64,000 bases of DNA. Origin: Bog-950 sp964631835 (GTDB lineage Bacteria; Bacteroidota; Bacteroidia; Chitinophagales; LD1). The notes beneath the pieces were generated by a model that made no database searches, was not told the DNA's origin, and saw only the letters and a program-made list of their open reading frames with translations. Location: positions 186,001 to 250,000 of the forward strand of contig CAZWAD010000002.1 in the NCBI GenBank assembly GCA_964631835.1. The letters are read 5' to 3'. The position numbers were made by a program, and so were the translations under genes. Shown one piece after another: positions 44,966 to 54,600 of this stretch (positions are counted from its first letter, which is position 1; each line of letters opens with the position of its first letter).

Positions 44966-46198
44966 ATGAAATACGCAACATTTACACTTGTATTAGCGCT
45001 GTTTGCCACCAACCTTTTTGCTTCTCAAAACAAAGCACAGGTTGTAGTCCGCATTCAGGCACAAAGCGGAAACATTGACGAAGCCGCTCTTTACTTTGAT
45101 CAGGGTATAGTTTCAACCTACGCTTCGCAGGAAGATGCCCAGAAGGTTTACAGCGGTGTTGCCGGTGTTCCGGTTATTTATTCCCTTACTTCTGACCAGG
45201 TTGACTGTTCCATTAACGGCTACGGGCCTGTATCAGCAACTCAGGTGGTAGAACTTGGTTACGATGTGGATGTGGACGGCTATTACGATATTTCCGCTCC
45301 CGTTCTTGACAACGTTGACCCTACATCTATTGTTCGTTTGGAAGACCGCTTGCTTGGAACTTATACCGACCTGCGCATGAGCAAATACAATGTTTACCTG
45401 CAGGACACTGACCCTTCTACCGGTCGTTTCTTTGTTCACGTTTCTACGCCTGTTCAGGTTGCTGTTACAAATGCCGGATGTGCTAATAACGATGGTACAC
45501 TTCAGGTAACTCAGGATAACTCTGTTGCCTGGACCGCCTGCAAGCTTTTCGATGCATTTAACAACGAAGTTGCCGGCTATAACAACATTACCGGTCAGTT
45601 CAACTTCAATGCACTCGGTGCCGGTGACTACTACATGCTTTATGTTTTCGGAAACTATTCAACTACCAAAACTTTCCGCGTTACCGGTCATTACGTGGTA
45701 GCTAATATTACCGCATCGGCAGTAAACGTTGAAGTTTACGAGCCTATTACTTTCCATGCTTCAGCCAGCAACTCAAGTATCTATAGCTGGGACTTTGGCG
45801 ATGGCACCTTAATTACCGGTGTTGCTAACCCAACTATCAATTACTATGAGCCGGGCGAATATCTGGTAAACCTGATTTGCGCCAACGATTTCGGCTGCAC
45901 AGACAATGCTCAAATGACCATCACTGTTACTTCCGCAACCATTTCGGGGGTCAACGAGCAAACCAAAAACAATGCTAAGGTATTTGCAGCCGGCAGAAAT
46001 ATAACGGTAAGCTTTAACGATGTAACCCCTGATAATGCCAAAGTTCAGGTTTACAGCTTAATCGGTCAGTCGGTATATTCAAGCGCTATCAACAGCCAGC
46101 GCGAAACTTTCAGCCTGAACGACCAGCCTGCGGGTTACTACCTGGTTTCGGTTAAAAATGCCGGAGCGGTTACCACCAAAAGAGTATTTCTTAACTAA
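44966..46198 (+). CDS. PKD-domain secreted protein, T9SS tail
   Basis: 410 aa. Signal peptide (1-19), an N-terminal region of about 230 residues rich in beta structure and tyrosine, resembling the unnamed N-terminal domains of other T9SS cargo (ALYFDQGIVSTYASQEDAQ). A PKD domain is at about 248-325 (SSIYSWDFGDGTLITGV, YYEPGEYLVNLICANDFGC). The C-terminal 75 residues (NITVSFNDVTPDNAKVQVY, LIGQSVYSSAIN, QPAGYYLVSVKN) are a type A sorting domain. Probably a surface protein; ligand unknown. Monocistronic, followed by a terminator. Confidence 0.85.
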   Translation: MKYATFTLVLALFATNLFASQNKAQVVVRIQAQSGNIDEAALYFDQGIVSTYASQEDAQKVYSGVAGVPVIYSLTSDQVDCSINGYGPVSATQVVELGYDVDVDGYYDISAPVLDNVDPTSIVRLEDRLLGTYTDLRMSKYNVYLQDTDPSTGRFFVHVSTPVQVAVTNAGCANNDGTLQVTQDNSVAWTACKLFDAFNNEVAGYNNITGQFNFNALGAGDYYMLYVFGNYSTTKTFRVTGHYVVANITASAVNVEVYEPITFHASASNSSIYSWDFGDGTLITGVANPTINYYEPGEYLVNLICANDFGCTDNAQMTITVTSATISGVNEQTKNNAKVFAAGRNITVSFNDVTPDNAKVQVYSLIGQSVYSSAINSQRETFSLNDQPAGYYLVSVKNAGAVTTKRVFLN

Positions 46199-46227
46199 CT
46201 AATCCAATCCTAACAAAGGTACAAATC

Positions 46228-46258
46228 AGCCTGCCCTGGGAAAGGGGGGCTTTTTTGT
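46228..46258 (+). terminator. Terminator after the PKD protein gene
   Basis: AGCC-CCCT / AGGG-GGCT imperfect hairpin (46228-46252) with a run of six T. Confidence 0.6.
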
Positions 46259-46319
46259 TTTACAGCCTTCAGCCATACATATTATTCTCTACCTGCCTCT
46301 GTTTTGCTTTATTCGTTTT

Positions 46320-47189
46320 ATGCTTGCAAAGCCCGAAACCGTAAAAGTTTCTTTACCCGATGGTTCGCATACCGCCATCAACATTTTCCATACGCAGTCC
46401 GAAAACCCGAAAGCCGTTATTGTCATTTTTCCGGCAATGGGTGTAAAAGGAAACTACTACCGCCACTATGCCCGAACCTTAGCTGCGGAAAATATAAATG
46501 TGGTTACCATTGACCACCGGGGTCATGGTGGTTCGGGCGTTCGCCCTTCGCGCGAAATAAATTTCGGATACCGCGAACAAGTGGAAATGGAATACCCCTC
46601 CATAATTAACCGGGTGAAAGAAATATTTCCCCTGCAGAAGATAATAGTAATGGGCCACAGCCTGGGCGGGCAAATGGGCAGCATGTTCATTAGCCGCTAT
46701 CCTGAATTGGTTGACGGGTTTATTCTCAACGCCAGCTGTTCGGTATATTATAAGGGATGGAGGGAATACGCTGCCGGCATTTTGGCTTTCGCTAAGTTTT
46801 GCGATTTGCTCGCCAAAGCGCTGGGCTATTACCCCGGTAACAAGGTAAAGTTCGGAGGCAGGGAGGCGCGCGGAATTATTAAAGACTGGTACCATACCGC
46901 CCGCACCGGCAACTTTTCAGCCACCGGTTCGCATTATAATTATAACGAGGCCATGCACCGGTGCAAAACTCCCATTTTGGCGCTTACTTACCAGGGCGAC
47001 TCATCGGCACCGCCTGCCGCGCTTAAAAACCTGCTCAACAAGTTTGTTTCGGCAGAAAAGGAGTATCACCATGTTTTAAATCCTGCGTTTCCGAAAGAGA
47101 AGTATGACCACTACAGTTGGGTTAAAAAGCCGGAGATAAGCCTTGAGGTGATTAACAAGTGGGTGCAGAAAATTGCTCTGCATCATTAA
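46320..47189 (+). CDS. Alpha/beta-hydrolase (serine lipase-like)
   Basis: 289 aa. Nucleophile elbow GHSLGGQMGS (Ser about 113), oxyanion strand VIVIFPAMGVKGNYYRHYA (about 38-56), and VVTIDHRGHGGSGVRP. The acid is probably near TYQGDSSAP (about 225) and the catalytic His in KYDHYSWVKKPE (about 265). Cytosolic; no signal peptide. It resembles the COG4757-type predicted hydrolases, substrate unknown. Convergent with the XRE-type gene 22 bp downstream. Confidence 0.85.
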   Translation: MLAKPETVKVSLPDGSHTAINIFHTQSENPKAVIVIFPAMGVKGNYYRHYARTLAAENINVVTIDHRGHGGSGVRPSREINFGYREQVEMEYPSIINRVKEIFPLQKIIVMGHSLGGQMGSMFISRYPELVDGFILNASCSVYYKGWREYAAGILAFAKFCDLLAKALGYYPGNKVKFGGREARGIIKDWYHTARTGNFSATGSHYNYNEAMHRCKTPILALTYQGDSSAPPAALKNLLNKFVSAEKEYHHVLNPAFPKEKYDHYSWVKKPEISLEVINKWVQKIALHH

Positions 47190-47210
47190 AACTTCAGTTA
47201 GTTAAGCGAG

Positions 47211-47636
47211 CTACAACTGTTTTGCCATCATCACCTTTTCCAGCACTTCGAGTTTGGCTTTCAGTATTTTGTTTTCTTCTTCCAGGTTTTGATTTTGGAC
47301 GGCTTGCTGTTTCAGCAATTCGTTTTCGGTTTTCAGTTGCGCGTTTTCGGCTTGCAGCGGATGGGGCTGCGGCTTTACATTCGGGTGGTACTGCAGCAGC
47401 AGGTTTTCGCCAAGTATTTCGCTGATACGCAGCAGTTGCTGAACGCTCATCCATTTTCTTTCAAAAAGCCGGTACACATTGCTTCGGGTTACGCCCAGCA
47501 TTTGCGCAAATTGAACCGGGGTAATTCGTTTTTCTTCCAGTTTATTTTTGATAAACGCCCCGATAGAAAAAGGCTTATAGGCATAACTTGCACCCGAAGG
47601 CTTTGCCGGTTGAGCGGGTTTCGATGTTCTTTTCAT
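47211..47636 (-). CDS. XRE-type HTH protein with coiled coil
   Basis: 141 aa. A Pro/Ala/Lys-rich N-terminus (1-25), then an XRE helix-turn-helix at about 30-75 (KRITPVQFAQMLGVTRSN, VYRLFERKWMSVQQLLRI). A C-terminal leucine-heptad coiled coil follows (about 95-135, AENAQLKTENELLKQQAVQ and EEENKILKAKLEVLEKVM). It is a DNA-binding, probably dimeric regulator of the kind widespread and monocistronic in Bacteroidota. Its start is at the edge of the phased 21-bp repeat array (47695-47883), which lies exactly where its promoter and operators should be. Confidence 0.85.
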   Translation of the reverse strand: MKRTSKPAQPAKPSGASYAYKPFSIGAFIKNKLEEKRITPVQFAQMLGVTRSNVYRLFERKWMSVQQLLRISEILGENLLLQYHPNVKPQPHPLQAENAQLKTENELLKQQAVQNQNLEEENKILKAKLEVLEKVMMAKQL

Positions 47637-47694
47637 GGTTTGTGCTTTATTTTAAAGTAAAAGTTGGTTTAGAAGACCCGAAAGTGTCCTCAAT

Positions 47695-47883
47695 TGATGT
47701 AAAAGTAATATAAAATGATGGAAAAGTAAATTTAGTTGATGTAATTGCTTTTTATATTGATACTTATACATCTTACAATGATGCTGTAGAGTATTTAGTT
47801 AATGTAAATGTTGTTTCCGGTGATGTTTTATTATAATCAGTTGATGAAAATGTGTCTGCTTATGATACAACTGAAGTCCGGTT
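47695..47883. repeat. Nine-unit 21-bp phased repeat
   Basis: TGATG (or TGATA/TAATG) starts at 47695, 47716, 47737, 47758, 47779, 47800, 47821, 47842 and 47863: exactly 21 bp apart each time, 42 of 45 bases matching TGATG. Base 11 of the unit is G in seven of nine. The rest is AT-rich and variable. The region lies between the XRE-type gene (start 47636) and the thioredoxin gene. 21 bp is two helical turns, so these may be phased operator sites. It is also seven codons: one plus-strand frame gives an Asp-starting heptad, but with stops at 47711 and 47834, so a decayed heptad-repeat gene is the alternative. No spacers of CRISPR type. Confidence 0.75.
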
Positions 47884-47952
47884 TACCTCTTCGGAACACG
47901 CTTTTAAAACTGCGGAAAGGTTTTTTGAGCTAAGGGAAAGTGAAATGGTACA

Positions 47953-47981
47953 GAAAAAAACTCCGCGTCAGGATGCGGAGT
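47953..47981 (-). terminator. Terminator of the thioredoxin-like gene
   Basis: On the minus strand ACTCCGC/GCGGAGT hairpin (47975-47981 with 47960-47966) followed by a T run (47960 to 47954). It lies 31 bp past the stop of the gene at 48012. Confidence 0.7.
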
Positions 47982-48011
47982 TAAATTCGGTAAATTAACA
48001 GAAAGCTGTTT

Positions 48012-48614
48012 TCAACTTTTTTTCCACTTAATGGTGCAGCCAATGGCTTTGGTAAAATCGGGAGTTACCGGTTTGCCGGCAATAAGCGCCTCCACGGCAT
48101 TCTCCACATATTTTTCCTTCACCTCTTTTTCGCTGCCGCTGTTATCGTCAATAGCGCCAATGTATTTAACCACGTTGGCGCCTCCCTCTTTCTGCAAAAT
48201 GTAAACATGAGGCGTTCGCGATGCGCCAAAAGCCGTGGCAATAGCCTGCGACTCATCGTGCAGGTACGGGAAGGTGAACTTCTTTTCTTTCGCCCGAATC
48301 TTCATATTCTCAAAATCATCGGAGGGGTGGCTCACCGGGTCGTTCGGGTTAATGGCAATAACCGGGTAGCCTTTGTTCTTGTATTTTTTGTCGAGCTTAA
48401 TCAGCCGGTCTTCATACTTAATGCTGAAGGGGCAGTGGTTGCAGGTAAACACTACAATAAAACCTTTCGCCTCTTTATAATCAGCCAGCGAAACCATTTT
48501 ATCATCCACATTTTTCAGCGAAAAATCAGCGGCCTTGTCGCCCACCTGGTAACCGGTTTCACTTTTAAACGAAAGAAACATAATTGCTGCGCAGATAAAC
48601 AGGAACTTTTTCAT
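48012..48614 (-). CDS. Thioredoxin/peroxiredoxin-like secreted protein
   Basis: 200 aa. Signal peptide (1-19), then an AhpC/TSA-type thioredoxin fold. Visible features: VGDKAADFSLKNVDDKMVSL (about 24-43), redox motif FTCNHCPFSIKYEDRL (CNHC at about 58-61), NPNDPVSHPSDDFENM and a cis-Pro loop SRTPHVYIL (about 138). This matches the family annotated as thioredoxin-family or redoxin domain proteins with a CNHC centre. Acts in the periplasm as a thiol oxidoreductase; partner unknown. Monocistronic, with its own terminator. Confidence 0.87.
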   Translation of the reverse strand: MKKFLFICAAIMFLSFKSETGYQVGDKAADFSLKNVDDKMVSLADYKEAKGFIVVFTCNHCPFSIKYEDRLIKLDKKYKNKGYPVIAINPNDPVSHPSDDFENMKIRAKEKKFTFPYLHDESQAIATAFGASRTPHVYILQKEGGANVVKYIGAIDDNSGSEKEVKEKYVENAVEALIAGKPVTPDFTKAIGCTIKWKKS

Positions 48615-48654
48615 AACGATTGAATTTTGATTTGTGAATAAATGAATTTCAAAT

Positions 48655-48790
48655 ATTAATAAGAACGACTGTTATATTGAGCGAAGCCTTGCGGAGCAGC
48701 TTGCCCCGCTGTGGCGGGGAAATACTTTGTATTTAAAACCAAATGCAAGATTCTTCGTTCCGCAGAGCCGGCACTCAGAATGACAGGTCA
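48655..48790. repeat. Dispersed intergenic repeat
   Basis: Sequence of the type ...GCGAAGCCTTGCGGAGCAG... and ...CTTCGTTCCGCAGAGCCGG... ending in CACTCAGAATGACAG, which is a familiar dispersed intergenic unit in Bacteroidota genomes. It includes CCCCGC-TGT-GGCGGGG, a short hairpin. No gene is present. Confidence 0.5.
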
Positions 48791-48794
48791 TTTT

Positions 48795-49274
48795 TTATTC
48801 CAGCAGTTTTTCAATCACCGAATCTAACTCACTTTGCGTAAACTCACCCTCGCGGTGAAAAAGCTTTTTTCCGTTTTTATAAATTATTGTGAAAGGAATC
48901 GAGCCGCCCCACTGCTTCTCAATTTTGTCAATCCAGATATTGGGGTTGCCGGCATCAAGCAAATAAGAAGGGGTTGAAATATTTTTTTGCTTCAGAAATT
49001 TCTCTACCGTAGCTTTTTCCTTCGGATAATTAAGGCTTACAAAAACCACTTTCACCTTTTGTGTGGCATACTTTGCACTGGCCGCTTCGAAAAATGGCAT
49101 TTCGGCAACACAAGGCTTGCACCAGGTTGCCCAAAAGTTGACTATGTATAACGTATCATTAGGGCGGATGGTTTGTTGTTGAAGCTGCTCCAGAGTAACA
49201 GTATACACTTCGGAAGTATGAACACCGGCACCGGTGAGCAGAAAAAATGCCGTCAGTAATGTAAACCCTTTCAT
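48795..49274 (-). CDS. TlpA-like periplasmic thioredoxin
   Basis: 159 aa. Signal peptide (1-20), then the TlpA/ResA fold with NFWATWCKPCVAEMPFFE (CKPC at about 53-56), VVFVSLNYPKEKATVEKFL and a cis-Pro loop WGGSIPFTIIYKNG (about 119-132). The active-site Cys pair is intact. Membrane-associated thioredoxins of this kind reduce disulfides, for example during cytochrome c maturation. Lies 180 bp after the start of the other thioredoxin-like gene on the same strand, with a dispersed repeat in between, so probably separate transcripts. Confidence 0.88.
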   Translation of the reverse strand: MKGFTLLTAFFLLTGAGVHTSEVYTVTLEQLQQQTIRPNDTLYIVNFWATWCKPCVAEMPFFEAASAKYATQKVKVVFVSLNYPKEKATVEKFLKQKNISTPSYLLDAGNPNIWIDKIEKQWGGSIPFTIIYKNGKKLFHREGEFTQSELDSVIEKLLE

Positions 49275-49383
49275 TTTCTGGACGCTAAAATCGCCTTTTG
49301 TGAAGAACTAATTTGCAAAAAAATCAAAACGGTGGTGTAAAAAACCGCAGGGCATTTATTTTTACTGCATAAACGAAAACAAC

Positions 49384-50205
49384 ATGAAAAAAATATACAT
49401 CCTCTTTACAGCCGTCCTGGCGTTAAGCACAGCGCACGCGCAAAACCCTATTCCTAATGCCAATTTCAGCACTTACTGGCCCTCTAACCCCGGACAGCCC
49501 AACGGCTGGACCGACAGCCGCGACATCGCACAGGTATCGCCCGGCAACGGCAATGGAGGTGTGGGCTGGGCTGCCCAGGGTTATAAGAGCGCCAACACTT
49601 ACCCCGCCTTTATTACCAGCAGTGGCGGAAACGGAATAAACATTTCTACACCCTATTCTTTCTTTCACCTGTACTACAAGTTTACCAGTGTAAGCGGTGA
49701 CTTTTTGATAATTAATGTAACCGTGCGTAACTCCTCCGGCACACAAATAGGCTCGGGAGTTTTTCAGCAAACAAACAACGTAGGAACCTTCACCCCGCTC
49801 ACTATTCCCATTAATTACAGCGGCACCGGAGCGGTGAATGATGTAATTATAAGCGTGCTGATGAACCCTACCAGCGGTGCAAACCCGCATGTGGGCTCCA
49901 ACTTTATTATTGACGATTTGTCGCTCACTACCACTCCCTCGGCATTAGGCGAAATTGAAAAAGAATCACCTGCACTGGCTTTGGAACCTAACCCGGCAAC
50001 TAACTTTGTTCAGATTCATGTAAGCGATTTGCCTTCAAAAACAGCTGAGCTTAAAATTACAAACGCTCTGGGACAAACTGTTATCGAGAAAATGCTCAAT
50101 TCAAATATCGAAACAATAGACATCAGCGGGCTGCCTGCGGGCTATTATTTCGTTGCCGTTAAAAATGACGGAGCGGTAAGAACCAGGAGGCTTGTGATTA
50201 ATTAG
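49384..50205 (+). CDS. T9SS-secreted protein of unknown function
   Basis: 273 aa. Signal peptide (1-19, LSTAHAQNP), then a domain of about 165 residues with the pattern of a carbohydrate-binding-like jelly roll (PNANFSTYWPSNPGQPNGW near the start, NPHVGSNFIIDDLSLTT near the end). The last 75 residues (LALEPNPATNFVQIHVSD, KITNALGQTVIEKM, LPAGYYFVAVKNDG) are a type A sorting domain. Jelly-roll reading is by pattern only. Convergent with enolase (6-bp gap). Confidence 0.8.
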   Translation: MKKIYILFTAVLALSTAHAQNPIPNANFSTYWPSNPGQPNGWTDSRDIAQVSPGNGNGGVGWAAQGYKSANTYPAFITSSGGNGINISTPYSFFHLYYKFTSVSGDFLIINVTVRNSSGTQIGSGVFQQTNNVGTFTPLTIPINYSGTGAVNDVIISVLMNPTSGANPHVGSNFIIDDLSLTTTPSALGEIEKESPALALEPNPATNFVQIHVSDLPSKTAELKITNALGQTVIEKMLNSNIETIDISGLPAGYYFVAVKNDGAVRTRRLVIN

Positions 50206-50211
50206 TAAAGC

Positions 50212-51501
50212 CTATTTTAAATACTTAAACCTCTTTCCGGGATACACGGCCATAGGCCCCAGTTCTTCTTCAATCCTCAGCAGTTGATTGTATTTGGCAA
50301 TTCTATCGGTGCGCGAAGCCGAACCGGTTTTGATTTGCCCGCAGTTAAGGGCAACCGCTAAGTCCGCAATAGTAGTATCTTCTGTTTCACCGCTGCGGTG
50401 GCTCATAACTGAAGTAAAAGAGTTTTTGTGAGCAAGATTCACGGCATTGATGGTTTCAGTCAGCGTTCCTATTTGGTTTACTTTAATCAGAATGGAGTTC
50501 GCAATTCCCGAATCAATGCCCTGCTGCAACCGGTTGACGTTGGTCACAAACAAATCATCGCCTACCAGCTGAACTTTCTTGCCCACTTTTTTAGTGAGCA
50601 GTTCCCAGCCTTTCCAGTCATCTTCAGCCATACCATCTTCAATAGAAAGAATAGGATATTTTTTGCACCAGTTTTCCCAGTAAGCAACCATCTCCTCGCT
50701 CTTCAGTTTCTTACCCCCTGACTTATGGAAATGATAAACCTTCGCTTTTTCATCATAAAACTCGGTAGAGGCGGCATCCATGGCAATGAAAATATCCTTG
50801 CCGGGTTTGTAGCCTTCCTTTTCAATGGCTTCAAGAACCGTTTCAATCGCTTCTTCGTTTGATTTTATTTCGGGGGCAAAGCCGCCTTCGTCACCTACGT
50901 TGGTTGAGTATCCTTTCTTTTTGAGAACCGATTTAAGGTTGTGAAAAATTTCTACCCCCATGCGCAAGGCATCTTTGAAAGTATCAGCACCGGTGGGCAT
51001 AATCATAAACTCCTGGAAGTCTATTTTGTTATCGGCATGTGCGCCTCCGTTCAGGATATTCATTAAAGGAACAGGAAGGGTGTTCGCATTGGTTCCGCCC
51101 ACGTAGCGGTAGAGCGGCATTCCCAGTTCTTCGGCAACCGCTTTTGCCGAAGCCAATGAAACGGCAAGAATGGCGTTAGCTCCCAATTTGGCTTTGTTGG
51201 GAGTTCCGTCAAGTAAAATTAGGATTTGGTCAATGGCGTTTTGCTCGAAAATGTTTACGCCTTCCAGTTCCTTGGCAATAGTGGTATTGATATTCTCCAC
51301 AGCCTTCAAAACGCCTTTTCCGTTGTGCCTCTTCTTATCGCCATCGCGAAGTTCTACGGCTTCGTGTTTTCCTGTAGAAGCGCCCGAAGGAACAATAGCT
51401 CTTCCGAGTGTTCCGTTAGTGGTTATTACATCTGCCTCTACAGTAGGGTTTCCCCTTGAATCGAATACCTGGCGGGCGTGTATTTTCTGGATTTGTGCCA
51501 T
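50212..51501 (-). CDS. eno: Enolase
   Basis: 429 aa, standard length. 2-phospho-D-glycerate hydro-lyase of glycolysis, cytosolic and Mg-dependent. Visible landmarks: GRAIVPSGASTGKHEAVELR (mobile loop), SIEDGMAEDDWKGW (metal-binding Glu and Asp), VGDDLFVTN (metal-binding Asp), ILIKVNQIGTLTET (catalytic Lys, signature) and SHRSGETEDT (closing loop). Nothing unusual. Housekeeping gene on the chromosomal side of the island. Confidence 0.97.
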   Translation of the reverse strand: MAQIQKIHARQVFDSRGNPTVEADVITTNGTLGRAIVPSGASTGKHEAVELRDGDKKRHNGKGVLKAVENINTTIAKELEGVNIFEQNAIDQILILLDGTPNKAKLGANAILAVSLASAKAVAEELGMPLYRYVGGTNANTLPVPLMNILNGGAHADNKIDFQEFMIMPTGADTFKDALRMGVEIFHNLKSVLKKKGYSTNVGDEGGFAPEIKSNEEAIETVLEAIEKEGYKPGKDIFIAMDAASTEFYDEKAKVYHFHKSGGKKLKSEEMVAYWENWCKKYPILSIEDGMAEDDWKGWELLTKKVGKKVQLVGDDLFVTNVNRLQQGIDSGIANSILIKVNQIGTLTETINAVNLAHKNSFTSVMSHRSGETEDTTIADLAVALNCGQIKTGSASRTDRIAKYNQLLRIEEELGPMAVYPGKRFKYLK

Positions 51502-51620
51502 GAACTTGGGTTAATGGTAATAATAATGTAACAGGCGCGAACTTAAAAGTAACCCCGAACTTGTGCAACCGAATGGTAATAATACTTGTCATATCTGCTT
51601 TATCAGATTATATTTAACAT

Positions 51621-54600
51621 GTGAAAAGACACACACTTTTGTTGCTTTTTCTTATTGTTTATTCCTTGGCTTTTTCGCAAGGAGAGGCCGATTGGTGGTA
51701 TTTCGGTACCCGGGCGGGGATTCATTTTAATCCCAATCCGGTTTCAGTAAATGGCGGTCAAATAAATACTACCGAGGGTGTGGCTTCTATTTCAGATGCA
51801 AGCGGCAACCTTCTTTTTTATACCGATGGCTTAACCGTATATAATAAGAACCATACGGTAATGGCAAACGGAACCGGGTTAATGGGTGACCCATCTTCTA
51901 CTCAATCCGGTGTAATCGTGCAAAAACCCGGGAGCCGGTTCGAATATTATCTTTTTACGGCAGCGCTTCCGGGCTCAAACGGGTACCGGTATTCGGTGAT
52001 TGACATGAATTTGAATGGCGGGCTTGGGGGAGTAACGGCTGTAAAGAATGTTTTGATGTACAGCCCTTCCACCGAAAAAATCTGTGCCGTGCGCCATTGC
52101 AACAACAACGATGTCTGGATTATCACGCATCACTGGGGAAGCAACGAGTTCAGAACCTACCTGCTTACTTCCACCGGATTAAGCGCACCGGTTATCAGCA
52201 GTACTGGTACGGTGCATAGCGGCAATACCGGAATGGCTATCGGCTGTATGAAAGCTTCGCCCGATGGAAATAAGCTCGCGGTAGCCATGCGCTATACTTC
52301 AGGCGGAAGCAGTTCCAGTATTCTTGAGCTATTTGATTTTAATAATACCACCGGTGTGGTTTCCACCCCGGTAAACCTCGGCACAGGTTTCACTTATGCT
52401 TACGGGCTTGAGTTTTCACCCGATGGGAGCCGGCTTTATGCAAACAGTTCGCAAAGCGGGGCTATATATCAGTTTAATATGTGCGCGGGTAATTCAGCAC
52501 AGATTGCGGCTTCAAAAACCCAAATCGGAACCTCAACAACTGGCTGGATGGGAACCATGCAGATTGGACCGGATAAGAAAGTTTATGTGGCGCGTTATGC
52601 AACTGCCTACATTGGAGTTATTAACAGTCCGAATACTTTGGGCAATGGATGCAATTACGTTGACAACGGAGTTGCTTTGGGAACTAATCAGAGTACTTTC
52701 GGCTTGCCTAATTTTGCTCCGAATTATTTCAGCGTTTACACCCCTACTCTGGCATCATCAATAAATTGCCTGACAGGAAATTTCAGCTACACCATGCCAC
52801 CGCCATCGTGTACCGGTTCAGGAGTTGTTCAATCCATGTCATGGAATTTCGGAGATGTAGCAAGCGGAGTGAATAATACTTCAACCTTAGCTGCGCCTTC
52901 ACATACTTTTTCTTCGCCCGGTAATTACACCGTAAAACTTACTTTAAATTTCAACTGCTATTCAGATACCGGAATACTTTCTGTTAATGTAGTATCATGC
53001 GGCACAACGGTTTCTGGAGTTGGTGATGCTGTTTGCGAAGGAGGCTGCGGAAACATATCTGCAACGGCCGCCAACGGAACTCCTCCCTATACTTACACAT
53101 GGACACCGAACATTGGCACCGGTCCCGGTCCGTTTTCGGTTTGTCCGACCACCACAACTAACTATAAAGTTGTTGCTACCGATGCCGCAGGGTTTAAAGA
53201 TTCTACCATTATTCAGCTCCTTGTAAATACCTTACCTGTTGCTACTGCATCATCAACGGATATTACCTGCTTCGGTTCGGTAAATGGAACTGCGACTGCC
53301 TCTGCTACGGGTAACTCACCTTTTACTTATTCATGGAATACAACACCGGTTCAAACTACAGCTATTGCAAATAATCTCGGAGCAGGAAACTATACTGTGG
53401 TTATCACCGATATAAACGGATGCTCTTCTTCCGTAAGCACCCCGGTTTCTGAGCCGGCATTGCTCAACATCAGTATTAGTTCATTTAACAACGTAAGTTG
53501 CAACGGAGCCGCTGACGGCTCAGCGGTTTCAACCGCTTCGGGCGGAGTAACTCCTTATGCTTATAGCTGGAATACCTCACCGGTGCAAACAACTTCCACG
53601 GCAAGTAATCTTTCAGGAGGAACTTATACGGTTGTTGTAACCGATGCAAACAATTGCACGGCTTCTGCTTCGGTTACTATTTCAGAAGCAACTGCGCTTG
53701 TAGTTTCCATGAATCCACCAATTAACATAAGGTGCTTTGGCGGCAATGATGGTTCAGCTTCGGTGAATACATCAGGTGGTATTACGCCTTACGCTTATGC
53801 ATGGAATACCACACCGGTGCAGACAACTTCAACCGCTTCTAACCTCACTGCCGGAAATTATAATGTGGTGGTTACGGATGCCAATAGCTGTAGTGCTTCC
53901 GCATCGGTAACTATTTCTGAACCGGCTGCTTTTACAGTAAACGTCACTTCGCAAACAAATGTTAGCTGTAATAGTGGAAATGATGGCTCAGCCACTGCCA
54001 CCGTTGCGGGCGGGGTTACTCCTTATAATTTTGCATGGAGCACTACACCGGTTCAGGCTTCGCCAACCGCTTCAAACCTTTCTGCTGCTACTTACCAAGT
54101 GGTGGTAACGGATGCAAACAGTTGCAGTGCATCAGCATCGGTAACCATTTCCGAACCGGCATTGCTGAATGTAAGCATAGGTCAGTTTGCAGATGTAAGT
54201 TGTTTCGGAGCGAATGACGGCTCGGCAACTACGGTAGTAACCGGTGGAACAGGAGCTTACAATTACACGTGGAATACTAATCCGGTTCAAACTACTTCTA
54301 ATGCCACCAATCTTTCAGGCGGAACATTTGATGTAATGGTTACCGATGGAAATAACTGCACGGCTTCCGTATCAGTAACTATTTCTGAACCGGCTTTGCT
54401 TACGGTGTTCATCAATTCAACTACCGATGTAAGCTGCTTTGGCGGAAACAACGGCTCGGCTTCGGTAAATGTTTCCGGAGGTATAAGTCCTTATACCTAC
54501 AACTGGAACACCACACCTCCGCAAACTTCATCTTCCGCTACTAATCTTTCTGCCGGAAATTATTCGGTTCTTGTTACCGACAACAACTCCTGCCCTGCTA

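Noticed and set aside
47695..47883. CRISPR array
   Set aside because: The constant part is only about 5 bp in a 21-bp period; no repeat of 24-40 bp and no cas genes.
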